A DNA stretch of 64,000 nt from Salvator merianae (lineage: Eukaryota > Chordata > Lepidosauria > Squamata > Teiidae): assembly GCA_003586115.2 (NCBI GenBank), contig QVOM02000073.1:26734186-26798185 (forward strand), given 5' to 3'. A model generated the notes under the pieces. It saw only the letters and a list, made by a program, of their open reading frames with translations. It was not told the origin of the DNA and searched no databases. This document shows positions 10,311 to 21,573 of this stretch, in pieces (position 1 is the stretch's first letter; the number at the start of each line of letters is the position of its first letter). Made by a program: the position numbers and the translations under genes.

Positions 10311-10794
10311 CTGTGTCTTTTGTAAGTTGCAAAATACTTACTGGTAACCATTTAATGTTTTAATTTCCTGAGCTTCTTTCAGAGAGTTAGAATGGAAATG
10401 CTGGTACTTTTGCAGGCAGTTTTTCCCTCTTTAAAATAGATGCAGGCATAGCAAAAACATGGGTAAATTAATCCTCTCCAGGGTCCAGGAATTCTGGTCA
10501 TTTTCCCTGTATTTAAAACCTGATAGTTATATTTCAATTTATATATATTTATGTGCTCCAGTTATGGCAGGGCTACACATTCAGGTGTTTCGTAACAGTT
10601 GTTATGCTTCAAAAGATCAGTTCAGATCTGTCATCATCATTTTGTGGAAAAATTTCTTATAGCAGTCACTAAAGAAGGCTTATATCAGTCAAAATGCACC
10701 TGGTTTCAGTTTCCTTTTTCTGATTATTTTCTTTGCATTATAGTGCATTTGTTGGCTCACCAGAGACTTTTCACATAAAGAACTATGCTGTTCT

Positions 10795-10972
10795 TGTTGG
10801 ATCTCACCATGACTGACTTCTAGTTGACTGCATGGACACCTCCATGGACACCTCTATGAAGTTTTCTTGGCAGTGATACAGAAGTGATTTGCCATTGCCT
10901 GCTTTCAGAGAGAGACTTGGGATTGAACTGCTTTTCAGGCAGTTTGCTCTACCACTCAGCTCCAGCCGCTCC
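10795..10972 (-). mobile_element. tRNA-derived SINE
   Basis: On the minus strand, from 10972 leftward, a tRNA-like head carries an A-box-like gctgagtggtagagca and a B-box-like agttcaatccc, with normal tRNA spacing. The body then continues with caatggcaaatcacttctg and a short degenerate direct repeat (gaggtgtccatg twice). This head-plus-body layout is that of tRNA-related SINEs. The internal promoter would be Pol III. The copy is old and lacks an obvious tail or target duplication. Confidence 0.65.
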
Positions 10973-11460
10973 AGAAAACTATCTACATTTGTGTAAATTT
11001 CTTTTATTAATGGTCTCTACAAATGCACATTTTTTTTTTCTGGTGCTGTAGATTTTATCACCTATTTTGAAATTTTATTTTTATATCAATATTATCATAG
11101 TGGTTTTCATTTAAAATATAAATGTATGCATATACTATAGTAATCCTGTGATTTTTCATGTTAGTGCTCACTTGCTAGAATCTTCTGGGGTTTTTTCTCT
11201 TAAAGAGTCCCCTTGAATGATAAATAGCAGATAAATGACTGAAAAATTATACATCCTTAGCTAGTATTCTGAGTATATTTCTAGTCTGGTTAAAGATTCT
11301 TCTTTTTTTCAGAAGGTATATAGTGATTGGGAAAAGTTCCATAACCTTAATTTAAAAATCTTAAAATTAAAAGCACATTGGCAGCATACTGTAAATCATA
11401 GATGAATCAGAGAAGCTTATGTATTACTAAATAACCAGGTATGTTTCCTGAAAATGAAGA

Positions 11461-11498
<38 letters not shown>

Positions 11499-11907
11499 AA
11501 CAAATGCACTTTAAATCTGATGATCTTGCTAAGCGAAACCATTCAAAAGGAATACCTGAAGTTAAAAGAAGAATCAGATATATAAGAAAAATCTTTTGGA
11601 TATTTTGGAAGACAGAAGCCTACAAAAACTACTCAAAAACTTTTGGAATAAAAGGGAACCTATTCTTAGACAGGAAAAAAAATCACCTGTTTCTTTTGAC
11701 TTCAGTACATTAGAACATATAAGACCTCAGATTATATTAGTGACCTAGAATATTGTAGAGACCACAGTAATTGTAGAACACAGTTAAAACCTCTTTCAAA
11801 TCTCTGAGACCTTTTTAAAGCAATCTGCACAAGCAAACATAGGGAAGAACAGATTGCCCAAGTACAAGAACGGTTACAGGAAACCACAAAGGAATTGATA
11901 GTGGTCA
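10973..11907. other. AT-rich sequence with a (GT)n run upstream of the copia element
   Basis: A GT microsatellite lies at 11462-11494. The stretch 11504-11900 shows broken open frames that read like Lys/Glu-rich protein in shifting phases. It could be a processed pseudogene, but I do not recognise the parent. It does not contain the copia 5' LTR or the N-terminal half of gag. Confidence 0.4.
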
Positions 11908-12700
11908 ATGTTTTCAGAGCTGGCAGAGAGAGGCCTGAATTTTGAAGATAATCACAAAGCGTATATTGCTTTGTCTTCGCTGGACGACAGTTGGAAGCAG
12001 TTAGTGACGAGTCTACAAAGCGTTCCAGAGGCTGAGTTGTCCTTGGACTTCGTGACTTCGAAACTAATGGATGCCCAGCAACAGAGAGAATTCCAGCAGA
12101 CAACATGCACAACTCAGAGGGTGGAAGCTGCAGTTGTTTCATCGCTCTCAAGATCCAGAGTGAAATGCTATAGGTGTCAGTGTTTTGGCCACATCGCCAA
12201 GAACTGTCCAAGCTTCACAGGCATGAATCGAGGGAGCCGACAGGTGCAGCAAAAGAAAAAGCAGAATTGGAGGAGAGAAGACTCTTCTGAAGCTCTTCTA
12301 GTGACTGTACAAGCAGGTGTGAGTGATACTGTGTTTGTTCTCGATTCTGCATGTACGCAACATATTGTGAACAGGCATGAACTTCTTAGAGAAATTTCTC
12401 CAGCTACTGAAATAGTTAAGATAAAACTTGCAGATGGACCGTATGTAAATGTACAAGAGAATGGCTCGTGCTATCTTCCTAATCTTAAGAAAACAATAAG
12501 CAATGTTTTGTTTGTGCCTATTAAGAGTTATTGCTTATTGAGTGTGTCCAAACTAAGAAGAAGGTTTTGAAATAAAATTTAATGATCATGGGTGTGCTGT
12601 AATGAAACAGAACTTCATATGTGCAAAGGGCAGTTTGAACAATGGGTTATATTGCTTGAAAGCAAATGAACAATCTATGTGTAATTTAGAAAATGTCTAG
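11908..12700 (+). pseudogene. copia gag C-terminus and protease
   Basis: The open part ends at 12570 (220 codons). Residues 1-60 resemble the copia Gag region before the nucleic-acid-binding domain. C87, C90, H95 and C100 form a CCHC zinc knuckle (CYRCQCFGHIAKNC), followed by a basic tail. The protease active site is read as DSA at residues 146-148; most copia proteases have D-S/T-G. A +1 shift near 12558 carries the frame on through the protease-integrase linker to a stop at 12698-12700. The methionine at 11908 is an arbitrary start: the true N-terminus of gag is missing. Confidence 0.85.
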
Positions 12701-13366
12701 AACAAGCCTTTGCATGATTCCTGTATTCACTATATGCATAGGATACTAGGACATGCAAGTTTTTCCATGCTGGCTAAAACTTCTAGAGTATGTAATCTTA
12801 ATGTGAAGCCATGTCAGAAGTTTTTGGATTGCAGTGTGCGTAGTGGAACAAAAGTGCAAAGGTTTCCATCCACTGCTGTCAGCACCCACAAATCAATGCA
12901 TCCTTTTCGGTTGGTACATGCTGATTTGGCCCGGCCCTTCGAACCAAGTCATGGGAAGGCACGTTTCATGTTTGTTTTGGTTGATGATTTCTCAGGATAC
13001 ACATATGTGTTCTTCCTGAGGAACAAATCAGAGGCTTTTCAAAAATTTAAACAATGGGTGCAAATAGTTGAAAACGAGTTTCAGTATAATGTCTCTTGTC
13101 TTCAAAGTGACAGAGGTGGTGAATTCACAAGTACAGAGTTCAGGAATTGGCTAAATTCAAGAGGCATTAGACATAGAATGGCTAACCCTTATTCATCTTT
13201 AGAAAATGGTGTAGCTGAACGTAAATTAGGAGTTTTACAAGTGATGTGAGATTCCACGCTTTCTGATGCACAACTTCCTTTCCATTTTTGGGCAGGATGT
13301 GTTTAGTCTGCTGTACATATTCTCAACAGAATCTGATCTGCAAGTGTAAATCAAACTCCTTATTTT
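12701..13366 (+). pseudogene. copia integrase
   Basis: The longest open part is 12710-13249. It begins with the histidine motif HRILGHAS of the zinc-binding region. Two cysteines of a typical HHCC finger are not clearly in place. The core follows, with DDE residues in VHADLARPF, SDRGGEF and ENGVAERK. Stops in the same frame at 13247, 13304 and 13334 interrupt the C-terminal part. The product would insert cDNA into the genome; this copy is inactive. Confidence 0.85.
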
Positions 13367-15435
13367 TTGTTGTATGTCAAGAATCCTGATCTTTCTTCTT
13401 TGAGGATCTTTGGTCCTTTTGCTAATGTGTTAGTACCCAGTGCACAGAGACAGAAAGGAGAGCCAAAGTGGAAGAGATTAAGATTTGTTGGCTGTGAATC
13501 CGGAACAAAAGGGTACCATTTCTCAAAGAGTTACAGTCAGATTCTCATATCAAGAAATGCAAACTTTGAAAAACATGCCAGCTGGAAAAGAATACATGCT
13601 AACAGAGAAGTTTTTCTTCCTCCCTTGCAGAGAGGAGAAAATGATAATGCCTTATCTAATTCTCAAGGATGTGCTGCTTCACAGCCAGAAGCTCAAGTAA
13701 AAGTTGAAGAGCAGGAGGGGAAAATTCCACCCTCAGTGACTGAGCTTGAGAAAACAGAAATGGTTGAGACAATTTTACAACCCATCGTAAATCCTCAATG
13801 TGTTTCTCAGAGAATAAACAAAGGAAAAACGCCTGAACATTATGGATTTACTCAAGCTGTTGAAACAAGCAAATTTGAATGTAGTGATCCCATTACGTAC
13901 AAAGTAATGTTGGAACAACCTCCTGAAGAGGTAGTTCTCTGGCAAAAGGCAATGGAACTGGAATTTAGTACATTGTTGAAACAAAAGGTTTTTTCCAAAA
14001 CTACCTTGCCGAAAGGACAGAAGGCTATTGGCTCCAAATGGGTGTTTAAAAAGAAAATAGACCCAGATGGTAGCTTAAGACATAGGGCAAAATTGGCTGC
14101 ACAGGGTTTTGCTCAAGAAAATAATTTGAATGTAGAGCAAATATATTCACCAACAGCTCGCCCTGAAAGTTTGAGATCAGTGTTAACTGTAGCTGCTAAA
14201 AGAGACTACAAAATTAGACATCTGGATTTTGAATGTGTCTATCTAAATGCTAAACTGGATGAGGTGGTTTACCTGAAGCTACCAGCTGGGTATGAAGAAG
14301 AAAACAGCAATGTGGTGTATTTGTTACATAAATCATTATATGGTCTCAAACAAAGTGCCAAAAATTGGAATACTTGTCTGCATACTGCCTTGACAGCTTT
14401 AAATTTTAAACGTTCTGTTGCAGATGCATGTGTATATACAAGAGGCAAAAATGATAAACAGATTATTTTATTGGTTTATGTTGATGATATATGCTTGATT
14501 GCAAAAACAGATCAACAGATTGATCAATTGTTTAAACAATTGTAAGAAACATTTGTGATAAAAGATTTAGGACCATTAAGAAAGTATTTAGGTATTGAAA
14601 TTGTAAGAGTACCAGAAAAAGTTTTTTTATTGAATCAGACAGAAAAAATATCTGAATTGCTGCAGAAAACCAGATTGACTCAAGCAAAAGATGCTAAGAC
14701 TCCAATGTGTTTGGATTTTTGTAAACAAATTGATTCTCCTGTTTTTTCAAATACAACATTATACAGGTCAGTAATTGGAAGCTTATTGCACATCACAAAT
14801 CATACCAGACCGGATATAGCTTATGCAGTGAGTGCTCTCAGCAGAGCAAGCTCTAAACCAATGGTTTTTCATTGAGAAGCTTTAAAAAGAGTATTAAGAT
14901 ATCTGAAAGCAACAGCAAACCATAGTTTGACAATTCTTCCAAACAATGGGAACAAACTTTCTCCTTTCTGTGATAGCTCATTTGCTGACAATAGTGATCG
15001 TAAATCTTGTAGTGGATATTTAACAAAATATGCCAATGTGACATTGACCTGGTGTAAAGAAAACAAACCTCAATTAGTGTTTCTACTGCAGAAGCAGAGT
15101 TTTGTGCTCTTTTGGAGATGTGTGCAGAACTTCAATGGCTGCATTCTTTACTAATTGATTTAGAAGAGAAACCCCAAATACCAATCAAAGTTTTTGAAGA
15201 TTCTTAGACTTGTATTCATTTGGCTGGTACTGAGAACATGAAGAACAGAACAAAATATATAGGGGTAAAATATCAGAACGTGAAACAGCTTATACAGGAT
15301 GGTTTTGTAAAATTATTGTATATAAGTACTGAAGAAAATGTTGCTGATATTTTCACTAAGCCTGTAACTCAAATGAAACATGAATTGATGTGCGAAAAAT
15401 TGAATATTATGCCTGTGACTAATTGTGTGATGTAA
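13367..15435 (+). pseudogene. copia reverse transcriptase and RNase H
   Basis: The open segment 13367-14545 (392 codons) holds the integrase tail, then the RT core from about residue 200 (KWVFKKKIDPDG, HRAKLAAQGF) to the catalytic YVDD at residues 371-374. A single stop at 14543 precedes a second open segment, 14555-14875, with the DLGPLRKYLGIEI block typical of copia RT. RNase H follows with CDSSFAD near 14969. After a frameshift near 15065 come the catalytic STAEAEF block and a C-terminal ADIFTKP motif, the usual end of copia pol. Few lesions over 2 kb suggest a moderately young insertion. Confidence 0.9.
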
Positions 15436-15468
15436 ATGTTATACACTGCCATTAGTTATGGGAAGGCG

Positions 15469-15874
15469 TGTTAGAATATGCTAAAGTCAGAATGACCGTA
15501 ACCTGCTTTGTCCATAATCTAATGTCAGTGTGACCTGCTTAGTCTATTGCCAGTTTAGATAAAGAGAATCTGCTCTGTTGTTATGGTGACTCAGCAGAAT
15601 AATGTCAGATCCCTGATTGGTAGATTTTTGTATATAGTTAGGGTCTGTATAGCTGTACTTTGTTCCATTTTGGTTCCACTTGATCCTTCCATTATGTTGG
15701 TTCCTGATTACTTTGCTTACAAGACTGGCGAAGCACTTTGACTATGAAACCAAGCAATGAAAATAAATCCTTCTCTGTGAGAGTGAGTGTGCTGCCTCTG
15801 AGCCTCTTTGTTTTCGTTCTGCTTCACGTAGACACCAGTACGTCTTCCGACGTCTGCACTGCGCTACTCTGACA
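15469..15874 (+). repeat. copia 3' LTR
   Basis: It starts TGTTAGAATATG right after a purine-rich stretch (gggaagg) and ends CTCTGACA, giving the canonical TG...CA termini over about 406 bases. A TATA-like tatatagtta lies near 15633 and an aataaa polyadenylation signal near 15760. No second copy was found upstream, so the divergence of the two LTRs cannot be used for dating. Five bases after the end are caaaa. Confidence 0.75.
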
Positions 15875-15964
15875 CAAAATTGGGCACATACATACCAAGC
15901 AGTGACACAGTTTAGCAAAAGAGTAATATAAAGCTTTACAAGATCTCAGAAGCTGCAGAAACAT

Positions 15965-16260
15965 TGGCCATTTCTACACTTAGCTTTATGGCCCAGTCCA
16001 GAAGGACAGAGCCAGCTTGCAGCAGTTCCCATGGGAGGAGTGGGTCCACTGCCAAGAAAAAGCCTTCTGCATATGGAAGGATGTTCCATCAATTTTTTGA
16101 TGCTAGCTTCTGGGTTGTCCAATAGCTGGGAACTAAAGATCCTAGCCTTGGAGTCCTAGGGGAACCCATTTCAGCAGAACTTCAGATTCTCCAAACAGTC
16201 CAAGTCTGGGAACCATGACCTTCTAGGCCAAAATGGTCTACCTAAGCCTTGTCTTTCTGA
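15965..16260. repeat. Probable GGCC-TTTCTACACTT-type element, decayed
   Basis: The left end reads ggccatttctacacttagc, like the termini of 4272 and 27576. The interior contains short inverted repeats around gggaaccatgac/gttcccatgg. The right boundary is uncertain and no target duplication was found. Confidence 0.3.
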
Positions 16261-16698
16261 ATCCATTAAACTAGGGTACATAATAGTGCAATTGACAGAA
16301 AGGCATACAAGAAGCCAAAGATGTGTTACCACATCTATTCCCATTGTGTCCTGTTCCCAATATCTGGATAGATAACTAGGAACCTTGTGACTTTATACCT
16401 TGTGATAAAATGCCCCCCCCCCCCCGTATGATCTGGAGAAAAACTTTCATAGAGAAACTTCATTCTCCATGTTCTCCAAAAAGCATCCACATCTGCATTT
16501 CTTTTCCACTTATATGAAGTGCCTTCAGTAACAAAACAAGCTTTTGTGCTCATAACAGAAGCCAGTCTGAAATTTACAACAGACTGAGAGAAGTAGTCCC
16601 CCTTGCCTATTTATGTGGGCCTTTGTCATCACATTGTCAACACTAAGACATGCTTGCTATTCACCAGAAATAGAAAAACTTTCAAAAGCAACTCAGAA

Positions 16699-16854
16699 GC
16701 TGCATCCAAAGTTGCTTACTTGTTCCGCTATATTTGGATATTCCGGAATAAAACATGGATATTCTGGAATATTCATACTTTATTCCAGAATATCCATGCT
16801 TCATTCCAGAATATCCAAATATAGTGGAATAAGTAAGCAATGTCTGGATACAGC
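16699..16854. mobile_element. Palindromic MITE with 5-bp target duplication
   Basis: The 156-bp element begins gctgcatccaaagttgctta and ends as its near-complete reverse complement (gctgtatccagacattgctta on the other strand). Arms of about 60 bases hold repeated ttccagaatatcca motifs. The flanks are the direct repeat cagaa at 16694-16698 and 16855-16859. The entire element can form one long hairpin. There is no coding capacity. The superfamily is not clear: 5-bp duplications are seen in several groups. A deleted relative lies at 30727-30817. Confidence 0.75.
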
Positions 16855-16859
16855 CAGAA

Positions 16860-17699
16860 GTTCCATACTTTCATGTATAGACTCTTTCCATGGTCTTTCA
16901 AGACAGAAGCATGCCAACAGTTCTATGTTAAATACTAAAAATTCTGGTTGGAAAGAATATCCTAGCAAGCATGCAAGATGTCCAACAGTGTAGGGGGCTC
17001 AAAAGATACAAAAATATGTTTAGAGTTCCCCAGAGAGAAAGGAATGTCATTTTGAAATAATGGAGAAGAGACTGAAAAGAGCTCAGCATATCTGTCTTAC
17101 CTGTGTTAAAAATTCCTCCCTTCTGAAATGACTTGAAGGGAAAATTGATCTTTCAAATGTTAGTAACAGGTGTCTCTGTGCATTAGTGGTAGAATATTAT
17201 TTTGCAAATAACATAGAATTATCACTACTTGAATATCATTAATACCATAATTTATGGACAAAAGTTGCACAGTTAAAAAGGGTTAGAATGAAAAATGCTT
17301 ACTACAGTACTCTCCCTGTATGCAATGCAAAATTAATTGATATGCTATCAGATAAGTGCAAAAGAAGCAATCACAAAGAGAGAGAATGTGTTGTGAAATA
17401 CTCATAGGCAGGGTCCACTCAGTGCCTTTATGAAACTATGAATCTACCATAAGGGGACAGGGTCCACATGACCCTATCCCCATACAGTGCCTTCTATGTG
17501 CATAATAAGTGGCAACTACTTGGTTGCTGCATTCATCCCCCCACCTGTACTTTAACATCAGAGTGAGATAAAGAGCTTCTACAGCTCTTTTCATCCTGCA
17601 CCACTTTCACCACACAGAAGGGGACTTATTGGTAGCTTTCATGAACTCATCTTACTCAGGAAATAGTCCATGAGGTTATTTCATGTATCTGATGACCAC
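16860..17699. other. No recognised feature
   Basis: AT-rich sequence with only short ORFs and no repeat ends that I can identify. Confidence 0.5.
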
Positions 17700-17701
17700 C
17701 G

Positions 17702-17902
17702 CAGCATCCAGATCAAATATGAGGTTTCCCCTGCTGTGATCCTGACACCAGGGTTAGCCACCCTATCCTCCACCATCAAGATTGAGACCAGGAATTCCCT
17801 AGCTGCAATCTTGATGTTGGGGGTAGTGGCTTCTTTCAGCATCAGGATTGCAGCAGGAGAATCCATAACTTTGATCTTGATAAGTGGGGCAGTAGTGATG
17901 TG
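17702..17902. repeat. Degenerate 66-69-bp tandem repeat, three units, open on both strands
   Basis: Units begin near 17702, 17771 and 17837 (cagcatccagatcaa, accatcaagattgag, agcatcaggattgca). The period is close to a multiple of 3, so open frames run through on the plus strand (17670-17945) and the minus strand (17681-18025). Both encode a repeated hydrophobic pattern of the type IKI-x-A-x-E. Each unit also contains partial self-complementarity, so the two strands look alike. I read this as a minisatellite, not a gene. Confidence 0.6.
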
Positions 17903-18687
17903 CAGACAGTACACAGTGACATTAAGAATAGTCCTACTTATGTAGCACCATTCGTAAAGCACAGGGAGCAGAACACGAGAATAATAATGCTCTGCTTCCT
18001 CACGTGCAGATCTTGCCTTTGTCATTAATTATGTATAAATGGCCTAATATTACAAGATTCTGGTTTTATTTCTTAATTCTCTGAGTACTGATCTCAGGGC
18101 TGACCAACTAGTCTTAAACAACTGGTTGTATTTCCTATATCAGTCCTCAATCTAGCAAAGTCAAACTGCAATTTGATAGGTGTTTCAAAACACAAATTAC
18201 AAAGCTTTTAAAATTGATTTTACTTTGGTTATTATCATACTGCTCATGATTTAATTTGATTCATTAGGATTTTCATACCACTCTATTACAAATGTCTCAG
18301 GATGGTATACAACATAACAAAAGGAAAAGCAAATAATAAAAATGTAAACTAGCTTGTGCACATTTAGTAAAGAGGTAGACAAATTTCTTATTTTCTAATT
18401 CTGAAATTTCCTGGATATTACATACAGTAACATGTCTTTGCTGTAACCTTATTTATTCATAATGTGCATTTTGATTCCTGCCACTCATACATGAATATAG
18501 AACCTACATAAGTATGCAACATTATAAGGATATATGTTCTATTTAAATATTGGACTTCAATGTCAATACCTGCAGAAGTCGGACATCAAGGCAAGTTGCA
18601 TATTTTTGTTAGAAAGACTACAATCTCAGCTTTAAGCTCTTCTGAATGGATGCCATCAGGCCATCAGGATTTGCTGATTCTTAATTT
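17903..18687. other. Mostly unassigned, one LINE-tail-like segment
   Basis: The segment near 18262-18320 (catacca-ctattac-aaatgtctcaggatggtatac) resembles the reversed 3' end of L2/CR1-type LINEs. Nothing else is recognised. Confidence 0.35.
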
Positions 18688-18695
18688 GTCAATAA

Positions 18696-19251
18696 TAGGG
18701 GTGTGCACGAAGTTTTGTGCCACTCGAATTTTCATCGAATTTCGTGATTTGGTTCCCTTTGCATCGAATGTGAAGGGCAACAAAGATCACAAAATGCGAA
18801 TTGCGAAGGACCCTCAATGTTCGATGCATTTTGGAACCTTCGCAATTTGCCGCTGTCTCATTCCCCTAGGCACTCGCTGACAGTCTAGGGGAAATGAGAG
18901 ACAGCGAGTGGGAAAGGAGGGAAATCAATGTGCAGGGAATCCCTCCCTGCGCATTGATTTCCCTTGTCTCCCGCTGGCTGCCTGATTTGCCCTACTCTGT
19001 CAGCGCGCGTGCTGACAGAGTAGTCTGAATCAGGCAGTTAGAGGAGAGGAGGGAAATCAATGCAAAGGAAGGGAATCCCTCCCTTTCGTTGATTTCCCTC
19101 GTCTCCCGCTGGCTTCCGGTTGCGGCGAAAATCTTCGCCACGAAGACAAAGGGCTTCATTTTCGCACATATTTTTTCGTGCGAAAACGAAGCCCCGTAGC
19201 TTCGCAGGAATGTGAAGCGAAAGGGGAAAAGTGCCTTTGTGCACACCCATA
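18696..19251. mobile_element. hAT-like hairpin MITE, copy 4, complete with target duplication
   Basis: It starts TAGGGGTGTGCACGAAG and ends TGTGCACACCCATA, with the exact 8-bp direct repeat gtcaataa at 18688-18695 and 19252-19259. The interior is four palindromes in alternation. Two are built round a ctgtcag/ctgacag core (about 18851-18907 and 18977-19039); two are built round gggaaatcaatg/cattgatttccc (about 18918-18963 and 19040-19096). Copies 3 and 5 share this plan. There is no ORF of note. Confidence 0.9.
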
Positions 19252-19540
19252 GTCAATAAGGCCCACCAGCTCTTATCTTGTCACCACTATTCCCTTAGTT
19301 CCTCAGACTGCATCCTGAGAATAGGATGTCAGTTTGTCCACTTCTATCTTTGTCACTTTTACACACCTAACTCTCTCTCTCTTAATTTTCATTACAGATG
19401 CTGTCTTTCCCCTGTGGTGTTACTGAATCCATGTGTGCTGATAGCACTGTGCTGAGAATTACCAGGAACTCAAGGACGTTGTAATCTGAACCTGGTGTGA
19501 ATTGTGGAAATCAGTTGAGAAAAGCTGTTTGATATATACA

Positions 19541-20385
19541 CTAGCCAGAGCTGCAATCTTTGAGATATTTTTTCAACAAAAGCTTGCTAGAATGGCTATG
19601 CTGTCTCAACGTGCATTTCTGAGCTGAGGCTTGGAAAGTGAACTCGACACAAGAGCTTAGGCTCAGGTATCTGCCCCAATTTATTTTCAGTGAAGACAGA
19701 AATGAAGAATTCACTCCGTTTCTCTGCAATTTCCTTTTCTCATTTTAGCACATCTATGACTTCCTCATTATCCAAGGGGACAATGGCCTCCTTTGCTTTC
19801 TGCTTCTAATGTATTTGAAACATCTTTTATTATCAGCTTTTGGCAATATGCTCCTCAAATTTTCCTTTTACTTCTCTCACTGTCTCTTTGCATTTCTTCT
19901 GCCATAGTTTGTGTTCCTTTTTGTTTTCCTCATTAGTAGACGTCTTCCACTTTCTGAATGATTCCTTCCTATCCCTAATAGCCTCTTTAACATTGCTAGT
20001 TAACCATGCAGGCGTCTTTTTGGTGTTGGAGTTCCTTTCATTAATTTTAGGAAAACATTTTAACTATTATTGTGGTTTTGCACAATAGCCACACTTTCTA
20101 GAGAGACATTGTCTTTTTGTCCTTCCCTTTGAATTCCTTTTCACTAGTCTTCTGAATTTTGAGAAGTTCTACTTTTTGAAATAAAAAAGAAACTATATTG
20201 TAGATTCTGTTTAAGTTTTCATTTCTGTAAATGTTTAATTTTATTGCATGATGGTCCTTATCCCCAAGTGCTTCTACTACAATCACTTTTCTCACCAAGT
20301 CTTGAGTGCCACTTAAGACTAAGATCCTAGATACACAGAAGTGATACCTCACTTTGAAATAGTGTTCCCATTTGGCAGAACACAA
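19541..20385 (-). pseudogene. CR1-clade LINE ORF2 fragment
   Basis: On the minus strand, from 20385 down, the first open segment (95 codons) contains LGDKDHHAIKLNI, the C-terminal SDH-type motif region of the APE endonuclease with DH conserved. The next frames, broken by stops and shifts, read AWLTSNVKEAIRDRKESFRKWK and then KEAIVPLDNEEVIDVLK. This matches the endonuclease-RT linker and N-terminal RT region of CR1/L3-type LINEs. The catalytic RT core and 3' UTR are absent. The fragment is old and heavily frameshifted. Confidence 0.7.
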
Positions 20386-20978
20386 CTAAAAGTGTGATTG
20401 TGCTTCTAGTGCACAGTATTTAACTTCAAATTCATGTTGTCTGCACAGTGCTTCTTTGTGCAAGAGAAGCCCATTGATTTTTCTAAACTAAAGTTTCTTT
20501 TTAGGTATATATACATATCCTGCTTTTGAAGAAGTGGGACTTGCGTGTTCCAGGCGAGGGTGAGAAGGCATAGTTTCCCTGATCAAGGCAACTAATCAGA
20601 GATCCTCCCTCTCTCCACAGCATGGGAAGTCTGCCTGAATGGTCCATTTTCTTATTCCTTTTTCTCTGCTTTTGCACTGAAACACAAAACTGCAACAAGT
20701 AATTCTCCCTTTGTGCTGGAGTGCAAAACCACAAAACTTCTGATTTTTTGCTGTAGCACAAAAATGTAAATGGTGAGAATACTGGAAGATTGACTTGTGC
20801 AAACCAATCACTGCAATGGCAGAGAGAAAATTCAACAGGGCAAGCTATATCCTTTAGGTATGACCACATCACAAGGATTGAAATTGCATTATCCACTTTC
20901 TGTGTGTTCCATTCAGATTTTTTTTAAAAAAAATGAATCTGAATGCAGTCTAAGTTCAGTATTGCTTTACCTCCCATC

Positions 20979-21573
20979 AGGCTTTTCCACACTTTTCACC
21001 TTAGAATGGAATAATTACCCTGAAGCCAGCTAACTGTATTAGCTGTGTGAATGGCAGTAGCCAATTCTCACCATGGCAGCAGCTGAGAAATGTCTGGCTG
21101 CTGTTATGGCAACTGGTAGGCCTGTGCATCTCACAGGTACACACAGGTGTGAACAGCTGATTGGGTCTGTGTGATCAAGGCTGTCCCAGTTAGGCCACAT
21201 GATGCCCCAAGCCAGACTAATGGATGTCTGATGCTTCCTGGCCACTGCTATTGTGAGGATGCATTGCACGGGTCATCGTGCAGCCTGGCCAGGCCTGATT
21301 GCCCAATCTCACTTGCGTGATCAGCTGATTGTGCATGCACAATCAATGTGGCACACCAGTCTGGAAGATTAACCACCAGGTAGGTGCAAACACATTTTTC
21401 AATGAGGTCACTTTCACCTCCTGGTAAGATTAGTACTCCATTAGTGCTCCACAGGTAGTAGTGATCGGGAGTGGCTGTAGCCCACTCCTGGCCTCTTGGG
21501 TCTCTGCAAGGTGTAGATGTACTTGGTTAGAAACCATGCTTGATGCTTGCTGGCAGCAAGTGTAAACAGGCCC
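20979..21573. mobile_element. Asymmetric GGCC-type non-autonomous element (family A)
   Basis: The left end is aggcttttccacactt, followed by a subterminal ttagaatgg/ataattacc block. The right end, read inward on the minus strand, is gggcctgtttacacttgc. The copies at 39745-40145, 54520-54924 and 60264-60722 share this plan: one end GGGCCTGTTTGCACTTACC-like and the other end with a subterminal hairpin. The interior has cag-ctg-rich inverted repeats. No target duplication was found. Confidence 0.5.

Larger units (their letters stand above)
11908..15874 (+). mobile_element. Ty1/copia LTR retrotransposon, 5'-truncated, decayed
   Basis: Domain order is gag zinc knuckle, aspartic protease, integrase, reverse transcriptase, RNase H, then a 3' LTR. 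Integrase before RT is diagnostic of the copia order, as opposed to Gypsy. The 5' LTR, primer-binding site and N-terminal gag are absent. The reading frame is broken by a frameshift near 12558, stops at 12698, 13247, 13304, 13334, 14543, 14873 and 15205, and a second frameshift near 15065. It cannot move on its own. Copia elements are sparse in vertebrates and missing from birds and mammals, which supports a reptilian source. Confidence 0.92.

Noticed and set aside
11732..12211. 159-codon minus-strand ORF
   Set aside because: It is antisense to the copia gag frame, which has a clear zinc knuckle.
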